This document shows positions 53,137 to 62,795 of a DNA stretch of 64,000 nt, in pieces. The stretch is taken from positions 248,001-312,000 of the forward strand of contig NZ_SDMK01000001.1 of the NCBI RefSeq assembly GCF_004123295.1, in the 5' to 3' direction. Made by a program: the position numbers and the translations under genes. Source of the DNA: Silvibacterium dinghuense. GTDB taxonomy: Bacteria > Acidobacteriota > Terriglobia > Terriglobales > Acidobacteriaceae. How positions within the stretch are numbered: position 1 is the stretch's first letter; every line of letters begins with the position of its first letter. The notes beneath the pieces were generated by a model. The model saw nothing but the letters and a program-made list of their open reading frames with translations, was not told where the DNA came from and ran no database searches.

Positions 53137-54003
53137 ATGGAGACATCTGCAACTCAGCAGAAGCCTCGTATCAGCCGGCGTCGCTTCCTCGCTCTTTCTG
53201 GCGCCACGGCGCTGGGCGTTCCACTTTACGCCGCCGAAGTCTCCCGACATGAAATCAGCGTCGAGCACGTCGCAATCCGCATTACCGGCCTGCCGGAGGC
53301 CTTTCGCGGCTTCCGCATTCTCCAGATCTCCGATTTTCACTACGCGAACTTCACCGAGCCGTTCTTCCTCCGGCTCGTCGTGGAGCGGGTCAACCATATC
53401 CAGGCCGACCTTGTCGTGCTGACCGGCGACTTCATCTCCAACAACACCTGGGCACGTCCGGACATTCTCCGCTTCGCCTACGATTGCGCCGCGCATCTGT
53501 CACACATCCGCTGCCCGCAGCGTTACGCCATCATGGGCAACCATGACGCCGGATTCAACCCCAAGGCGGTGACCGCGGCGCTCGAAGAACATCACATCCC
53601 GGTCCTGAACAATGAAGCCGTTCCTCTTGAGCGGGAAGGCCAGCGCATCTGGCTGTCCGGGATCGGGGATGCTGTGACCAAGCACGCCCGTCTCGATCTG
53701 GCCATCCCTCCGCTTTCGGGACGCCCCGGTGAGCCATTGATTCTATTGGCCCATGAGCCGGATATCCTGCCGGAAGTGATCCCTCACGGCGTCGACCTGA
53801 TGCTCTCCGGCCATACGCACGGAGGACAGGTACGCCTGCCTTTTCTGCCGCCCATGTTCCTGCCCGAGCTCGGCGAAATCTACACCGAAGGCTATTACCG
53901 CCTCGGCCCCACCCAGCTCTACGTAAATCGCGGCCTTGGCGCGGTGGGTGTCCCTTTCCGCTTCAACTGTCCGCCGGAGATCACGGTTCTCACGCTGGCC
54001 TGA
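53137..54003 (+). CDS. Tat-exported metallophosphoesterase (YkuE-like)
   Basis: 288 residues. The twin-arginine motif SRRRFLALSGATAL indicates export in folded form. Metal-binding motifs are present in order: LQISDFHY, LTGDFIS, MGNHDAGF, LAHEPDILP and the His pair GHTHGGQVRLP. This is the YkuE/LpxH-like calcineurin fold of exported phosphodiesterases; the substrate may be a phospholipid or nucleotide. It is downstream of a terminator and about 190 bp ahead of the PpiD-like gene, so probably its own transcript. Confidence 0.9.
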   Translation: METSATQQKPRISRRRFLALSGATALGVPLYAAEVSRHEISVEHVAIRITGLPEAFRGFRILQISDFHYANFTEPFFLRLVVERVNHIQADLVVLTGDFISNNTWARPDILRFAYDCAAHLSHIRCPQRYAIMGNHDAGFNPKAVTAALEEHHIPVLNNEAVPLEREGQRIWLSGIGDAVTKHARLDLAIPPLSGRPGEPLILLAHEPDILPEVIPHGVDLMLSGHTHGGQVRLPFLPPMFLPELGEIYTEGYYRLGPTQLYVNRGLGAVGVPFRFNCPPEITVLTLA

Positions 54004-54195
54004 GCCACGCCTCGATCCAGCCTGCTTCCGGAAGTCATTTGTGGGGGAAGTCATTTATACTGATGGCACTTCCTGTCGCAATCAGGAAAATCTCCTCGCG
54101 CAGCCCCCGGTCTCGCAATTCGGTCCCGCTCTCCGGTCACCGAGGCTGACTTCCGCTGCCCGCGAGCGATTTACAGCAAAGGTCGTCGTCCATCC

Positions 54196-56163
54196 ATGAT
54201 TCGTTTCCTGCAAAAGGACAGCCGCTTCATCAAAGGCGTATTCATCGCCATCATCTCGGTTGCCTGCATCACCATGGTCATTACCCTGGTGCCCGGCATC
54301 TTCCAGGATCAGGGGTCCTCGTCTGACACCTACGCCACCATCGGCCACGGCGGCTTCCTCGGACGTTTCCTTCCGGCTGAAGAGCAGGTGTCGACAACCG
54401 AAGTCCAGCAGCTCGCCGGCCGTATCCTGCAGCGCCAGGGCCTGCCGGCCTTCGCTCTGCCTTTCATGATGGGGCAGGCCGGCCAGATGCTCATTCAGCA
54501 GCAGATTCTGCTCAATGAGGCGCACCGCCTCGGCCTCACTGTCACCGACGAAGACGTTCGCCGCTTCCTGCACACCGGCATGTGGGGCGAGGTGCTCTTC
54601 CCCGGCGGCAAGTACATCGGCGATGCGCAGTATGCCAACTTCGTCTCCGAGCAATTCGGCCTGAGCCGCGACAAGTTCGAGGATCAGCTGAAGAAGGAGA
54701 TCCTCACCAATCGCCTGCAGGCGCTCATCACCGGCAGCGTGACGGTCTCCGATGCCGAGGTCCGCACCACTTACATCCAGCAGGGCACCAAGATCAAGTT
54801 CGACTATGCCGTGCTGAGCTCCGACGACCTGCGCAAGACCATCAACCCGACCGATACCGAGCTGCAGGCCTTCTTCAAGCAGAATGCCGCCCGCTACGCG
54901 ACGGCCGTCCCCGAAGCGCGCAAGATCCAGTACTTCGCCTTCACGGATACCAATCTGCCGCAGGGTGCCCCGCAGGTCTCCGACGCCGAGATTCAGCAGT
55001 ACTACACCGCCCACCAAAAGGACTACCAGATCGAGGACCAGGTAAAGGTCCGGCACATCCTCATCAAGGTGGATGGCAGCGATCCGAAAGCTGACGCCGC
55101 GGCCAAGGCAAAGGCGCAGGGTATTCTCGATCAGCTGCATCACGGCGGCGACTTTGCCGCGCTGGCCAAGGCCAACTCCGACGACCCGGGCAGCAAGGTC
55201 CAGGGCGGCGAGCTGGGCTGGATCAAGCACGGCACCACCGTCCCCGAGTTTGACAAGGCAGCCTTCTCGCTCGCGCCCGGCCAGACCTCCGGCCTGGTTC
55301 GCACCCAGTTCGGCTACCACATCATCCAGACCGAAGAGAAGCAGACTGCGCACACCCGTCCGCTCGACGAGGTCAAGCCTGAGATCCAGGCAATGCTGAT
55401 CCGCCAGAAGGAAGGCCAGCAAGAGCTCGCATTTGCGGCTCAGCTCTCCTCCGAGGCGCAGAAGAGCGGCATGGCGGCTACCGCGTCGGCCCATCATCTG
55501 CAGCTGGTTACTACGGATGACGTGAACCAGAGCAGCAACCTCACCGGCGTCACCGACAGCTCCAAGCTGCTCGCCGCAGCCTTCACAGCCAAGAAGAATG
55601 CAGCACCGCAGACCGCCTCCACCGGCGACGGCTATGCCGTCTTCCAGGTGATCGACATCCAGGCCGCCCACGCGCCGACCTTCGATGCGTGGAAGGATCA
55701 CATCACCGACGACTTCCGTGACGAGCAGCTGCCTCAGCTGCTGGCCAAGAAGACTGCCGAGCTGGCGGATCGCGCTCATGCCGAGAACGATCTGGCCAAG
55801 GCTGCCAAGGAAGTCGGCGCAACGATCAAGAGCAGCGACCTGGTAGGCCGCGATGCCCAGGTGCCGGAGATCGGCGCCCTGGCACAGGTGGCTCCGCAGC
55901 TCTTCGACCTCAACACCGGCCAGCTCAGCTCGGCCATCAACACCGGCCACAGCGGTGTTGTCGCCAAGCTGACCGACAAGCAGTTGCCCAGCAACGACGA
56001 TGTTACGAAGAACTTCGAAGCCACGCGCGATGCCCTGCTCGATCAGCGGCGCGAGGAGATGTTCTCTGTCTTCGCCTCGAACCTGCAGCAGCAGTACATC
56101 AAGGCCGGCCGCATCCGCATGAACAAGAAGGCCCAGCAGCAGCAACAGAACCTGCCCGGCTAA
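54196..56163 (+). CDS. PpiD/SurA-like periplasmic peptidyl-prolyl isomerase
   Basis: 655 residues. One N-terminal membrane anchor (about 16-38, FIAIISVACITMVITLVPG), a SurA_N-like chaperone region (about 60-230), and a parvulin domain (about 285-390: VKVRHILIKVDG, LDQLHHGGDFAALAKANSDD, GGELGWIKHGTTVPEFDKAA, QFGYHIIQTEEK). The long C-terminal helical part ends in KKAQQQQQNLPG. This matches PpiD: an inner-membrane chaperone facing the periplasm that assists proteins leaving the Sec translocon. It ends at a terminator (56199-56245). Confidence 0.9.
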   Translation: MIRFLQKDSRFIKGVFIAIISVACITMVITLVPGIFQDQGSSSDTYATIGHGGFLGRFLPAEEQVSTTEVQQLAGRILQRQGLPAFALPFMMGQAGQMLIQQQILLNEAHRLGLTVTDEDVRRFLHTGMWGEVLFPGGKYIGDAQYANFVSEQFGLSRDKFEDQLKKEILTNRLQALITGSVTVSDAEVRTTYIQQGTKIKFDYAVLSSDDLRKTINPTDTELQAFFKQNAARYATAVPEARKIQYFAFTDTNLPQGAPQVSDAEIQQYYTAHQKDYQIEDQVKVRHILIKVDGSDPKADAAAKAKAQGILDQLHHGGDFAALAKANSDDPGSKVQGGELGWIKHGTTVPEFDKAAFSLAPGQTSGLVRTQFGYHIIQTEEKQTAHTRPLDEVKPEIQAMLIRQKEGQQELAFAAQLSSEAQKSGMAATASAHHLQLVTTDDVNQSSNLTGVTDSSKLLAAAFTAKKNAAPQTASTGDGYAVFQVIDIQAAHAPTFDAWKDHITDDFRDEQLPQLLAKKTAELADRAHAENDLAKAAKEVGATIKSSDLVGRDAQVPEIGALAQVAPQLFDLNTGQLSSAINTGHSGVVAKLTDKQLPSNDDVTKNFEATRDALLDQRREEMFSVFASNLQQQYIKAGRIRMNKKAQQQQQNLPG

Positions 56164-56198
56164 CCCCTCATCGCTCCGCAGGGAGCACACAAGCAACC

Positions 56199-56245
56199 AA
56201 GGCCCGCTGTTCTCGAATCTTTCGAAAGGCGGGCCTTTTCTTTTT
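56199..56245 (+). terminator. Rho-independent terminator after the PpiD-like gene
   Basis: GGCCCGC (56201-56207) pairs with GCGGGCC (56229-56235), followed by TTTTCTTTTT. Confidence 0.85.
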
Positions 56246-56269
56246 CCATATCAGCCCGGGATACTCCTT

Positions 56270-57808
56270 ATGCCTTTTGAGCGCGCCTCTGGACTTCTCC
56301 TGCACATTACGTCTCTTCCCTCGTATGGTGGCATCGGCGATCTCGGTCCCGCGGCCTACGAGTTTGCTGATTTCCTTCACGCCGCCAAGCAGCGCCTGTG
56401 GCAGGTATTACCGCTGAGCCCCACCGGCTACGGCAACTCACCGTATGCTGCGCTCTCCGCCTTCGCCGGCAATCCACTGCTCATTTCGCTCGAACTGCTC
56501 GCACAGAGCGGCTGGCTCAAGCCGGAGAAGATCAAGGACCTCCCTGCGCCGCACGGCCCAGTCGACTTCGAAGCAGCCGCACGCATCAAGATGCCGCTCA
56601 TTGAAGAGGCCGCCAGAGGCTTCCTCTTCTCGCATACGGATGAGCAATGGCAGCTCTTTGAGAACTATCGCCGTACCAACTGGAGCTGGCTCGAACCGTT
56701 TGCGCTCTACAGCGTGCTGCGCCACAAGTACAACCAGGTATCGTGGAACGAATGGCCATCTGGACTTGCCCATCGCGCCCCCAACGCCATACAGCGGCTG
56801 TGGGATGAGCATCGCGACGACATTCAGATTCAGCAGATCATCCAGTACATCTTTGACGAGCAGTGGTCCGCCCTGCGCCGCTATTGCAATGAGCGTCACA
56901 TTCAATTGATTGGCGATGTCGCCATCTTCGTGAATTACGATAGCGCCGATGTCTGGAACAACCCCGGCATCTTCGAGCTCGATCAAGACCTCGCTCCCAT
57001 CCGTGTGGCCGGTGTACCTCCTGACTACTTCTCCGCCACCGGACAGCGCTGGGGCAATCCGCTCTACCGCTGGGATGTACTCGAGCAGCAGCGCTTCGCC
57101 TGGTGGATCGATCGCGTGCGCCGCGCTCAGTCGCTCTATGACATCATCCGCCTCGACCATTTCCGCGGCTTCGAGGCCTTCTGGGCCATCCCCGCGGAGA
57201 ACGATACCGCTGTCGAAGGCGCATGGATCAAGGCTCCCGGAGTACATCTCTTCCAGACGCTACGCGATGAGCTCGGCGTGCTGCCCTTTATTGCCGAGGA
57301 CCTTGGCGTCATTACCGCAGAAGTCGATGCGATGCGCGAGCAGTTCGAGTTTCCCGGCATGCGCATCTTCCAGTTCGGCTTCGGCAACCGCCACGCGCAT
57401 AACTATCTGCCGCACCATTACGTGCGCAACACCGTCGTCTACACCGGCACGCATGACAACAACACTACGCGAGGCTGGTGGGAAGAAGAGTCTTCCGCCA
57501 TCGAAAAAACTGAGGCAAGCGCGTACCTCGGAACCGCTGGGAACGACTTCGTGTGGGACATGATCCGCAGCGCCGAGGCTTCGGTCGCCGATCTCTGCCT
57601 CATCCCCGTACAGGATCTCCTTAACCTCGGCTCCTTCGCGCGCATGAACATGCCCTCACGCGCGGCCGGAAACTGGAGCTGGCGCTGCGAGCCTGGCGTG
57701 CTCACCACGGAGCTCGCAGAAAAGCTCGCCGCCATCACCGCGGTGAGCGATCGCGACTATGTGCCTCCACAGGAGCAGACCGAAGAGGCCGCAAAAACTG
57801 AAGAATAA
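56270..57808 (+). CDS. malQ: 4-alpha-glucanotransferase
   Basis: 512 residues, GH77. Landmarks are GLLLHITSLPS, GDLGPAAYEFADFL, WQVLPLSPTGYGNSPY, the nucleophile region IIRLDHFRGFEAFWAIP, the acid/base FIAEDLGVIT, and YTGTHDNNTTRGW with the third catalytic Asp. It moves maltosyl or longer units between alpha-1,4-glucans, feeding glycogen or maltodextrin metabolism. The short 512-residue form matches bacterial amylomaltases without the N-terminal extension. It converges with treY, and a 16-bp hairpin (57831-57870) separates them. Confidence 0.96.
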   Translation: MPFERASGLLLHITSLPSYGGIGDLGPAAYEFADFLHAAKQRLWQVLPLSPTGYGNSPYAALSAFAGNPLLISLELLAQSGWLKPEKIKDLPAPHGPVDFEAAARIKMPLIEEAARGFLFSHTDEQWQLFENYRRTNWSWLEPFALYSVLRHKYNQVSWNEWPSGLAHRAPNAIQRLWDEHRDDIQIQQIIQYIFDEQWSALRRYCNERHIQLIGDVAIFVNYDSADVWNNPGIFELDQDLAPIRVAGVPPDYFSATGQRWGNPLYRWDVLEQQRFAWWIDRVRRAQSLYDIIRLDHFRGFEAFWAIPAENDTAVEGAWIKAPGVHLFQTLRDELGVLPFIAEDLGVITAEVDAMREQFEFPGMRIFQFGFGNRHAHNYLPHHYVRNTVVYTGTHDNNTTRGWWEEESSAIEKTEASAYLGTAGNDFVWDMIRSAEASVADLCLIPVQDLLNLGSFARMNMPSRAAGNWSWRCEPGVLTTELAEKLAAITAVSDRDYVPPQEQTEEAAKTEE

Positions 57809-57830
57809 GCCACAGTAAGGACGACAAAGC

Positions 57831-57870
57831 GTAGAAGCGGCGTTCCAACTCTCAGGAACGCTGCTTCTAC
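57831..57870. terminator. Long hairpin between convergent malQ and treY
   Basis: GTAGAAGCGGCGTTCC (57831-57846) pairs with GGAACGCTGCTTCTAC (57855-57870): 16 pairs including one G-U. No T-run follows, but the position between convergent genes makes it a likely bidirectional terminator. Confidence 0.65.
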
Positions 57871-57881
57871 GTATATGCAGA

Positions 57882-60845
57882 TCATTCGGCCAGAGTCAGC
57901 ATGGCCACCGGGAAGGTATTGAACAGATCTGCCAGCCGCAGTGCGCCATCGTCGGCCACAGCACGCTCGAGACCGGTGAAGATATCCAAAAACCGCCGGC
58001 CATCGTAACCGGCAAGCGAGAGCGTATCACCACCCCACGCCTCACCCAGCGGCATCTTCGCTTCACCGCGCATCCGCGTGCAGGCAAAGCGCGGCACCGC
58101 GACCAGCACCGCCTTCCCTTCCAATCGCCGCAGGAATGCGATCACTTGCTGCGAAGCATCGCCTGAAGCCTGGAGAGCAATGTACTCGCCGCGCGCGAAG
58201 ACTTCGGCAAGCTGCCGCCTCGTCTCAAGTGCGCGATGCACAGTCCATAGCTTGATGCGCCCATCGGAGACCTCTGCAACCAGCTCTCGACACAGCGCAA
58301 CCTTGTCTTCCAACTGCTTCATCGCGTGCAATGCCGCGATGCGCCGTTCGTAATCAACCGGCCGTCGGTTGTCCGGATCGACAAGGCTCAAATCCCACAT
58401 CTCAGTGCCCTGGTAGAAATCCGGTACGCCCGGCGAAGCAGACTTCAACGCCACCTGCGCCAGCGAATTCACCGCGCCGAAGAGCCGCAGCACAGGTATC
58501 AGCCCGTTCAACGACTCCACAAACTGCGTCTCCCGTCTGCCCGGCCTGGGCAGCAGCAGGTCTTCGACAAAGCCATGCACCGCCGCCATGTATTCCGGGT
58601 TCGGGCTTACCCAGCTCAGGTTGATCTTCGCCTCGCTCAACGCCTTGTGCAGATACTCCTTCAGCCGCTCGACAAAGGCCTTGCGATCTTCCAGCGAATC
58701 CATCTTCCACGGCCACGCGCCGAGAACTGTTTGATAGATCAGGTATTCTTCGTTCGCATCCGGTGCCAGGCGCCCATCGTCGATCTTCCGCCGCAGCTTG
58801 GCATTCATGCGGTACCAGCGGCGCACCATGCGCGGCCATAGGCTCTCCAGCTCCGAGATCACATTGAGCCGATTACGCACATCCTCGCTGCGCTTGGTAT
58901 CGTGTGTCGAAGTACTGAGCATGGCATCCGGCGAATTCGCCAACCGCTCTTCATTGCTGGCGTGGAAGGTCTCAATGGAAATGCCGAAGGACTTCATCGA
59001 GCTTCCGACCTCGTTCGAGGAGAGGAAGCGCGTGTATACATAAAATGCCGTGTCCTCGACCCCCTTCGCCATCACCGGGCCGGTGAGCTGCTGGAACTTC
59101 AGGGCGAAGTACAGTTCCTTCTCGTCGATTGCCTCACCTTCGCGCCCATGCACCAGTAGTGTCTGCTCCAAGAAATCGAAGGCGGAGCCATCGATATCCG
59201 GACTGCGATACTTTGCGCGCACGATGGCATGGTGAATGACGGCGCGATCATGCCCGGTGTACTGACCACGATCGTCGATATACGTGCGATAAACCGGAAA
59301 GCAGGCGATCGTCTCTCGAATCGCAGTTTCGAGCGTGTTATCCGTGAAGTCGCGCACCCGGCGATTCGCTGCCGCCAGCTGGCTGAGAAGGTTGGTTAGC
59401 ACATACGTCTCGCTGGCCAGCGCATTCTGCATCACCTGCAGCTTCGCGCGATAGATGATCTCGTCCGGATCCGGCACGCGTCCGAGCAGCACTGTATACA
59501 GCTGGTCGAACTTCTTCTGGTTTTTCTGCTGGATAAAGACCTGATTGGCAAAGTGAACGAAGTCGTAGCCCGATGTGCCGCTTACCGGCCACTCCTTCGG
59601 CAGCGCCTCACGCGGCTCGAGAATCTTCTCGACCACCACATAGAGCGGCCCGGTAATCGAGCTCCACTCGAATCCGCGCACCTCCTCGCGGATATCTGCC
59701 TCAATGCCATTCGGCGCAACCAGACCATGCGCCTCAGGCCCGGCGCACTGGCTCGCCGCATAAAGCAGCTGCAGGCGAATGAGGTATTGGCGCGGGTTGA
59801 ACATGCCATCGCAGTGATCGATGCGTAGCCCAGTCACTTCCTTCGTCGCCAGAATCTTACGGATCAGGCTGTGCGTCGCCGCAAACACCGCCGGGTTCTC
59901 CATCTTGAGCCCGACAAGATCATTCACATCGAAAAAGCGCCGATAGTTGATCTCCTCCGATGACACCTTCCACAGCGCCAGACGGTAAGGCTGCGCCTCG
60001 AGGATTTCATGCAATTGGTCGAAGCTGCGCGGATCGTCTTCCCTGCCATTCACCTCGGCCAGCACCGCATCGAAAACCGGTCGCAATGCAGGATCGGCAA
60101 GGAATGCCTGCAGTCGCGGCTTCAGCTCTCTGAGCTGCTCGCGCCGCTGTGCCGCCAGTTCCGCATCGGCCGTGTAATGCGGAGCAATGTGTACAAGTTC
60201 GCGCAGCAGGCGACGAAAACCCTCCGGCATGCCCAATGCTTCCCACTGAACTTCGGGAAAGAGCAACGGCAAAGAGCGTGGAGCCAGGGGCATGATGTGG
60301 TCGTAATAGCAAACCACGGCACGGCCATCCTGGATGGCGATCTGCAGATGCTTCGCCTCGAGTTCGTCGCCGTATTGTTGCCCAAGGATCGGCAGCAGCA
60401 GCTTGCCCTGCATATCCGGTTTCAGCGGCGTCCAATCGATATCGAAGTATTCGGAGTACTCCGAAGCACGCCCATTCTCGAGCACGTCCTGCCACCACAC
60501 CGAGTCGTTACCCACCCCCATGTGGTTGGGCACGATATCCAACAGGTAGCCCATTCCCGCCTCGCGCTGCCGCTCGCAAAAACGATGGAACCCCTCGTCG
60601 CCACCCAATTCCAGGTTGAAGCGATCATGCCGCGCGACATCATAGCCGTGCGTGCTGCCGGGCCGTGCCTCGAAAACCGGCGACGTATATATGTCCCCGA
60701 TGCCCAACTCCCTGAGATACGGCAGAATCCGCTCCGCATCGGCAAAGCTGAACTGCGCGTGCATCTGCAACCGGTAGGTAGAAAGCGGCGCGCGCGCCTT
60801 TTCATGAAGGATGCGCGGCACACACTGCTCGAGCGATTCGCTCAT
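57882..60845 (-). CDS. treY: Malto-oligosyltrehalose synthase
   Basis: 987 residues from ATG 60845, with GAGG 7 nt upstream. TreY landmarks: STYRLQMHAQFSFADA, GIGDIYTSPVFEARPGSTHGYD in two motifs, LLDIVPNHMGV, the nucleophile LRIDHCDGMFNPRQYL, the acid/base VVVEKILEPRE and LSTSTHDTKRSEDVR. It rearranges the reducing end of maltodextrins to a trehalosyl unit; TreZ then releases trehalose. No treZ lies in the window, although malQ, which makes suitable dextrins, is next door. The C-terminal part is longer than some TreY (988 against 720-960), without recognisable additional domains. Confidence 0.95.
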   Translation of the reverse strand: MSESLEQCVPRILHEKARAPLSTYRLQMHAQFSFADAERILPYLRELGIGDIYTSPVFEARPGSTHGYDVARHDRFNLELGGDEGFHRFCERQREAGMGYLLDIVPNHMGVGNDSVWWQDVLENGRASEYSEYFDIDWTPLKPDMQGKLLLPILGQQYGDELEAKHLQIAIQDGRAVVCYYDHIMPLAPRSLPLLFPEVQWEALGMPEGFRRLLRELVHIAPHYTADAELAAQRREQLRELKPRLQAFLADPALRPVFDAVLAEVNGREDDPRSFDQLHEILEAQPYRLALWKVSSEEINYRRFFDVNDLVGLKMENPAVFAATHSLIRKILATKEVTGLRIDHCDGMFNPRQYLIRLQLLYAASQCAGPEAHGLVAPNGIEADIREEVRGFEWSSITGPLYVVVEKILEPREALPKEWPVSGTSGYDFVHFANQVFIQQKNQKKFDQLYTVLLGRVPDPDEIIYRAKLQVMQNALASETYVLTNLLSQLAAANRRVRDFTDNTLETAIRETIACFPVYRTYIDDRGQYTGHDRAVIHHAIVRAKYRSPDIDGSAFDFLEQTLLVHGREGEAIDEKELYFALKFQQLTGPVMAKGVEDTAFYVYTRFLSSNEVGSSMKSFGISIETFHASNEERLANSPDAMLSTSTHDTKRSEDVRNRLNVISELESLWPRMVRRWYRMNAKLRRKIDDGRLAPDANEEYLIYQTVLGAWPWKMDSLEDRKAFVERLKEYLHKALSEAKINLSWVSPNPEYMAAVHGFVEDLLLPRPGRRETQFVESLNGLIPVLRLFGAVNSLAQVALKSASPGVPDFYQGTEMWDLSLVDPDNRRPVDYERRIAALHAMKQLEDKVALCRELVAEVSDGRIKLWTVHRALETRRQLAEVFARGEYIALQASGDASQQVIAFLRRLEGKAVLVAVPRFACTRMRGEAKMPLGEAWGGDTLSLAGYDGRRFLDIFTGLERAVADDGALRLADLFNTFPVAMLTLAE

Positions 60846-60996
60846 CAAGCTTCCTCATTCCCGCATTGCTGCGTCTGACTTGCAAAAAATTAGAGCCGGC
60901 GCCCCTGCCTGCCTCCGCATTGGATGCCGGATCGACTGCCTGTGTTTGCATGGCAAAGGCTCCGCCCGGCTGCCACGAACGCGGTAGACTGATGGC

Positions 60997-61284
60997 ATGT
61001 CCGACAGCAAAACCACCACCGTCACGCGGAAACGATTCGAGTACGAAGAAGAAGGCCACATCGCCTACATGGAGTTCGACACCGACGACCACGGCTGGCT
61101 CACTCTGTGGCACACCGAGGTGCCCGAAGCCCTGCGTGGCCGCGGCATCGCCGGAATTCTCGCCCGCAGCGCCTTCGATCATGCACGGGAAAACAGCCTG
61201 CGTGTGGACGTCATCTGCCCGGCAGCGGCTGCTTTCGTCAAAAAGAATCCCGAGTACCACAACCTGGTCGGCAAAAAGAGCTAA
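60997..61284 (+). CDS. Small GNAT-type N-acetyltransferase (YjdJ-like)
   Basis: 95 residues. IAYMEFDTDDHGWLTLWHTEVPEALRGRGIAGILARSAF (seen as separate motifs) includes the acetyl-CoA loop RGRGIAG, and the C-terminal VICPAAAAFVKKNPEY is diagnostic of the short GNAT (acetyltransf_CG) family. Substrate unknown. It starts about 150 bp from treY's start codon, divergently. Confidence 0.87.
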   Translation: MSDSKTTTVTRKRFEYEEEGHIAYMEFDTDDHGWLTLWHTEVPEALRGRGIAGILARSAFDHARENSLRVDVICPAAAAFVKKNPEYHNLVGKKS

Positions 61285-61387
61285 TCAAGTCGAGCCGCTT
61301 CCACCGCTCCGCTTTACGCCATTGCCTCCCGTCGCAGACAATAACCCCAGCACGTTCCCCGTGCTTGATTCGCATTGAGGAGTTGCC

Positions 61388-61570
61388 ATGCCCCTGTCCG
61401 GCGAAGCCATTCGCATGATGAACTACGTTGACGACGTCGCGACCACGCTGCGCCGCATTCAGGCCCTCATCCCCACGCTCACGGCCGAAGAACGCCAGCG
61501 TGTCTCCGAATATCTGGGTAAGTCCGCGCCCAGTGCCCAGGACGTACTTACCGCCCTTCAGGCGAAGTAA
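61388..61570 (+). CDS. Small protein of 60 residues
   Basis: A 60-residue frame rich in helix formers (NYVDDVATTLRRIQALIPTL, EERQRVSEYLGKSAPSAQDV). GAGG with spacing of about 8 nt precedes the ATG, which supports translation. No family is recognised. It lies between the GNAT gene and the LacI gene and could be part of either transcript. Confidence 0.5.
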   Translation: MPLSGEAIRMMNYVDDVATTLRRIQALIPTLTAEERQRVSEYLGKSAPSAQDVLTALQAK

Positions 61571-61695
61571 AAGCAGTCTGCGCGGGCTGGGCGGAGCCTC
61601 CGGCGTCCGCCCGCGCGGCTCTCTTCTCTCTGTCTTATCCCGGATTCTCACTACGGAGTTGCGCAAACACCCCGCCAGCCGCTACAAACACTGGT

Positions 61696-62778
61696 ATGCC
61701 CAGGCGCAAGCAGCCAACCACGGCCACGCAAAACAAGGAAATCCCGACCAACCGGCCGATCAGCCTGAAGATTCTCGGCGAGTATCTCGATCTCTCCCCG
61801 GCTACCATCTCCCTGGTCCTCAATAACGCGCCCGGCGTCCGCTCCATTCCACAGGAGACGCGCGATCGCGTATTGGCCGCGGCGAAAAAATTCGACTACC
61901 GCCCCAGCTTCTATGCGCGCTCGCTGCGCCGCAACCAGAGCTTCTCCGTCGGCGTCCTGGTGCCTGAGCTGAGCGACGGCTACTCCACGCTGGTCATGAG
62001 CGGCATCGAAGAGATCCTCATCGAAGAGGGCTACTTTTACCTCGCCGCCAGCCATCGCCGTAAAAGCGATCTCATCGAAGAATATCCGCGCATGCTCATG
62101 GACCGCTCTGTCGAAGGCTTTATCGCCATCGATACGGCCCTCCAGCACAGCCTGCCGATTCCGGTCGTGGCCATCGCCAACCACCGCAAAATCGAGGGCG
62201 TAACCAACATCTCGCTCGATCATCGCCGCGCCGCCGAACTCACGCTCCGCCATCTCTACCAGCTCGGCCACCGGCACATCGCCTTCATGCGCGGCCAGAC
62301 CTTCAGCTCCGACTCCGACGACCGCTGGCGCAGCCTGGTCGCCGCGGCCAAGGAGCTGGGCATCGAAATTCACCCCGAACTCACCTTCCAGCTGCAGCTC
62401 AATATCTCGTCGCCGGAGCTGGGCTATCCGGTCGTGCAACAGCTGCTGCATCAGAAGCGTCCCTTCACCGCGCTGGTCTGCTTCAACGACTTTGCCGCCA
62501 TCGGCGCCATCCGCGCCTTCCGCGATCACAATATCCGCGTGCCCGAGGATGTCTCTGTCGTCGGCTTCGACGATATCCAGGGCGCAGCCTTCCATAATCC
62601 CAGCCTCACCACCATCCGCCAACCGCTGAATAGCATGGGCCAGACCGCTGCGCGCCTGCTGCTGCAGCGCATCCGCGGACTCAAAGACTATCCGGAGCAG
62701 GTCGCGATCGTTCCCGAGCTCATCATCCGCGAATCCACGCTTCCGCCGAATCCACGCACGCTTCCCCGCCACGGCTGA
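61696..62778 (+). CDS. LacI-family transcriptional regulator
   Basis: 360 residues. The N-terminal helix-turn-helix is at about 22-55 (LKILGEYLDLSPATISLVLN, followed by GVRSIPQETRDRVLAAAKKF), then a periplasmic-binding-like sensor domain (VGVLVPELSDGYSTLVMSGI, GLIA-like segment, DHRRAAELTLRHLYQLGHRH, DVSVVGFDDI). It is probably a sugar-responsive repressor. The stop is 17 bp before the next gene, an MFS transporter, so that gene is its likely target and partner. Confidence 0.92.
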   Translation: MPRRKQPTTATQNKEIPTNRPISLKILGEYLDLSPATISLVLNNAPGVRSIPQETRDRVLAAAKKFDYRPSFYARSLRRNQSFSVGVLVPELSDGYSTLVMSGIEEILIEEGYFYLAASHRRKSDLIEEYPRMLMDRSVEGFIAIDTALQHSLPIPVVAIANHRKIEGVTNISLDHRRAAELTLRHLYQLGHRHIAFMRGQTFSSDSDDRWRSLVAAAKELGIEIHPELTFQLQLNISSPELGYPVVQQLLHQKRPFTALVCFNDFAAIGAIRAFRDHNIRVPEDVSVVGFDDIQGAAFHNPSLTTIRQPLNSMGQTAARLLLQRIRGLKDYPEQVAIVPELIIRESTLPPNPRTLPRHG

Positions 62779-62795
62779 TCCCATCGTTTCCCCGC

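Noticed and set aside
54082-56196. Minus-strand open frame of 704 codons
   Set aside because: Antisense to the PpiD-like gene; composition reflects the opposite strand, and the plus-strand frame has clear domains.
61651-62784. Minus-strand open frame of 377 codons
   Set aside because: Antisense to the LacI gene.
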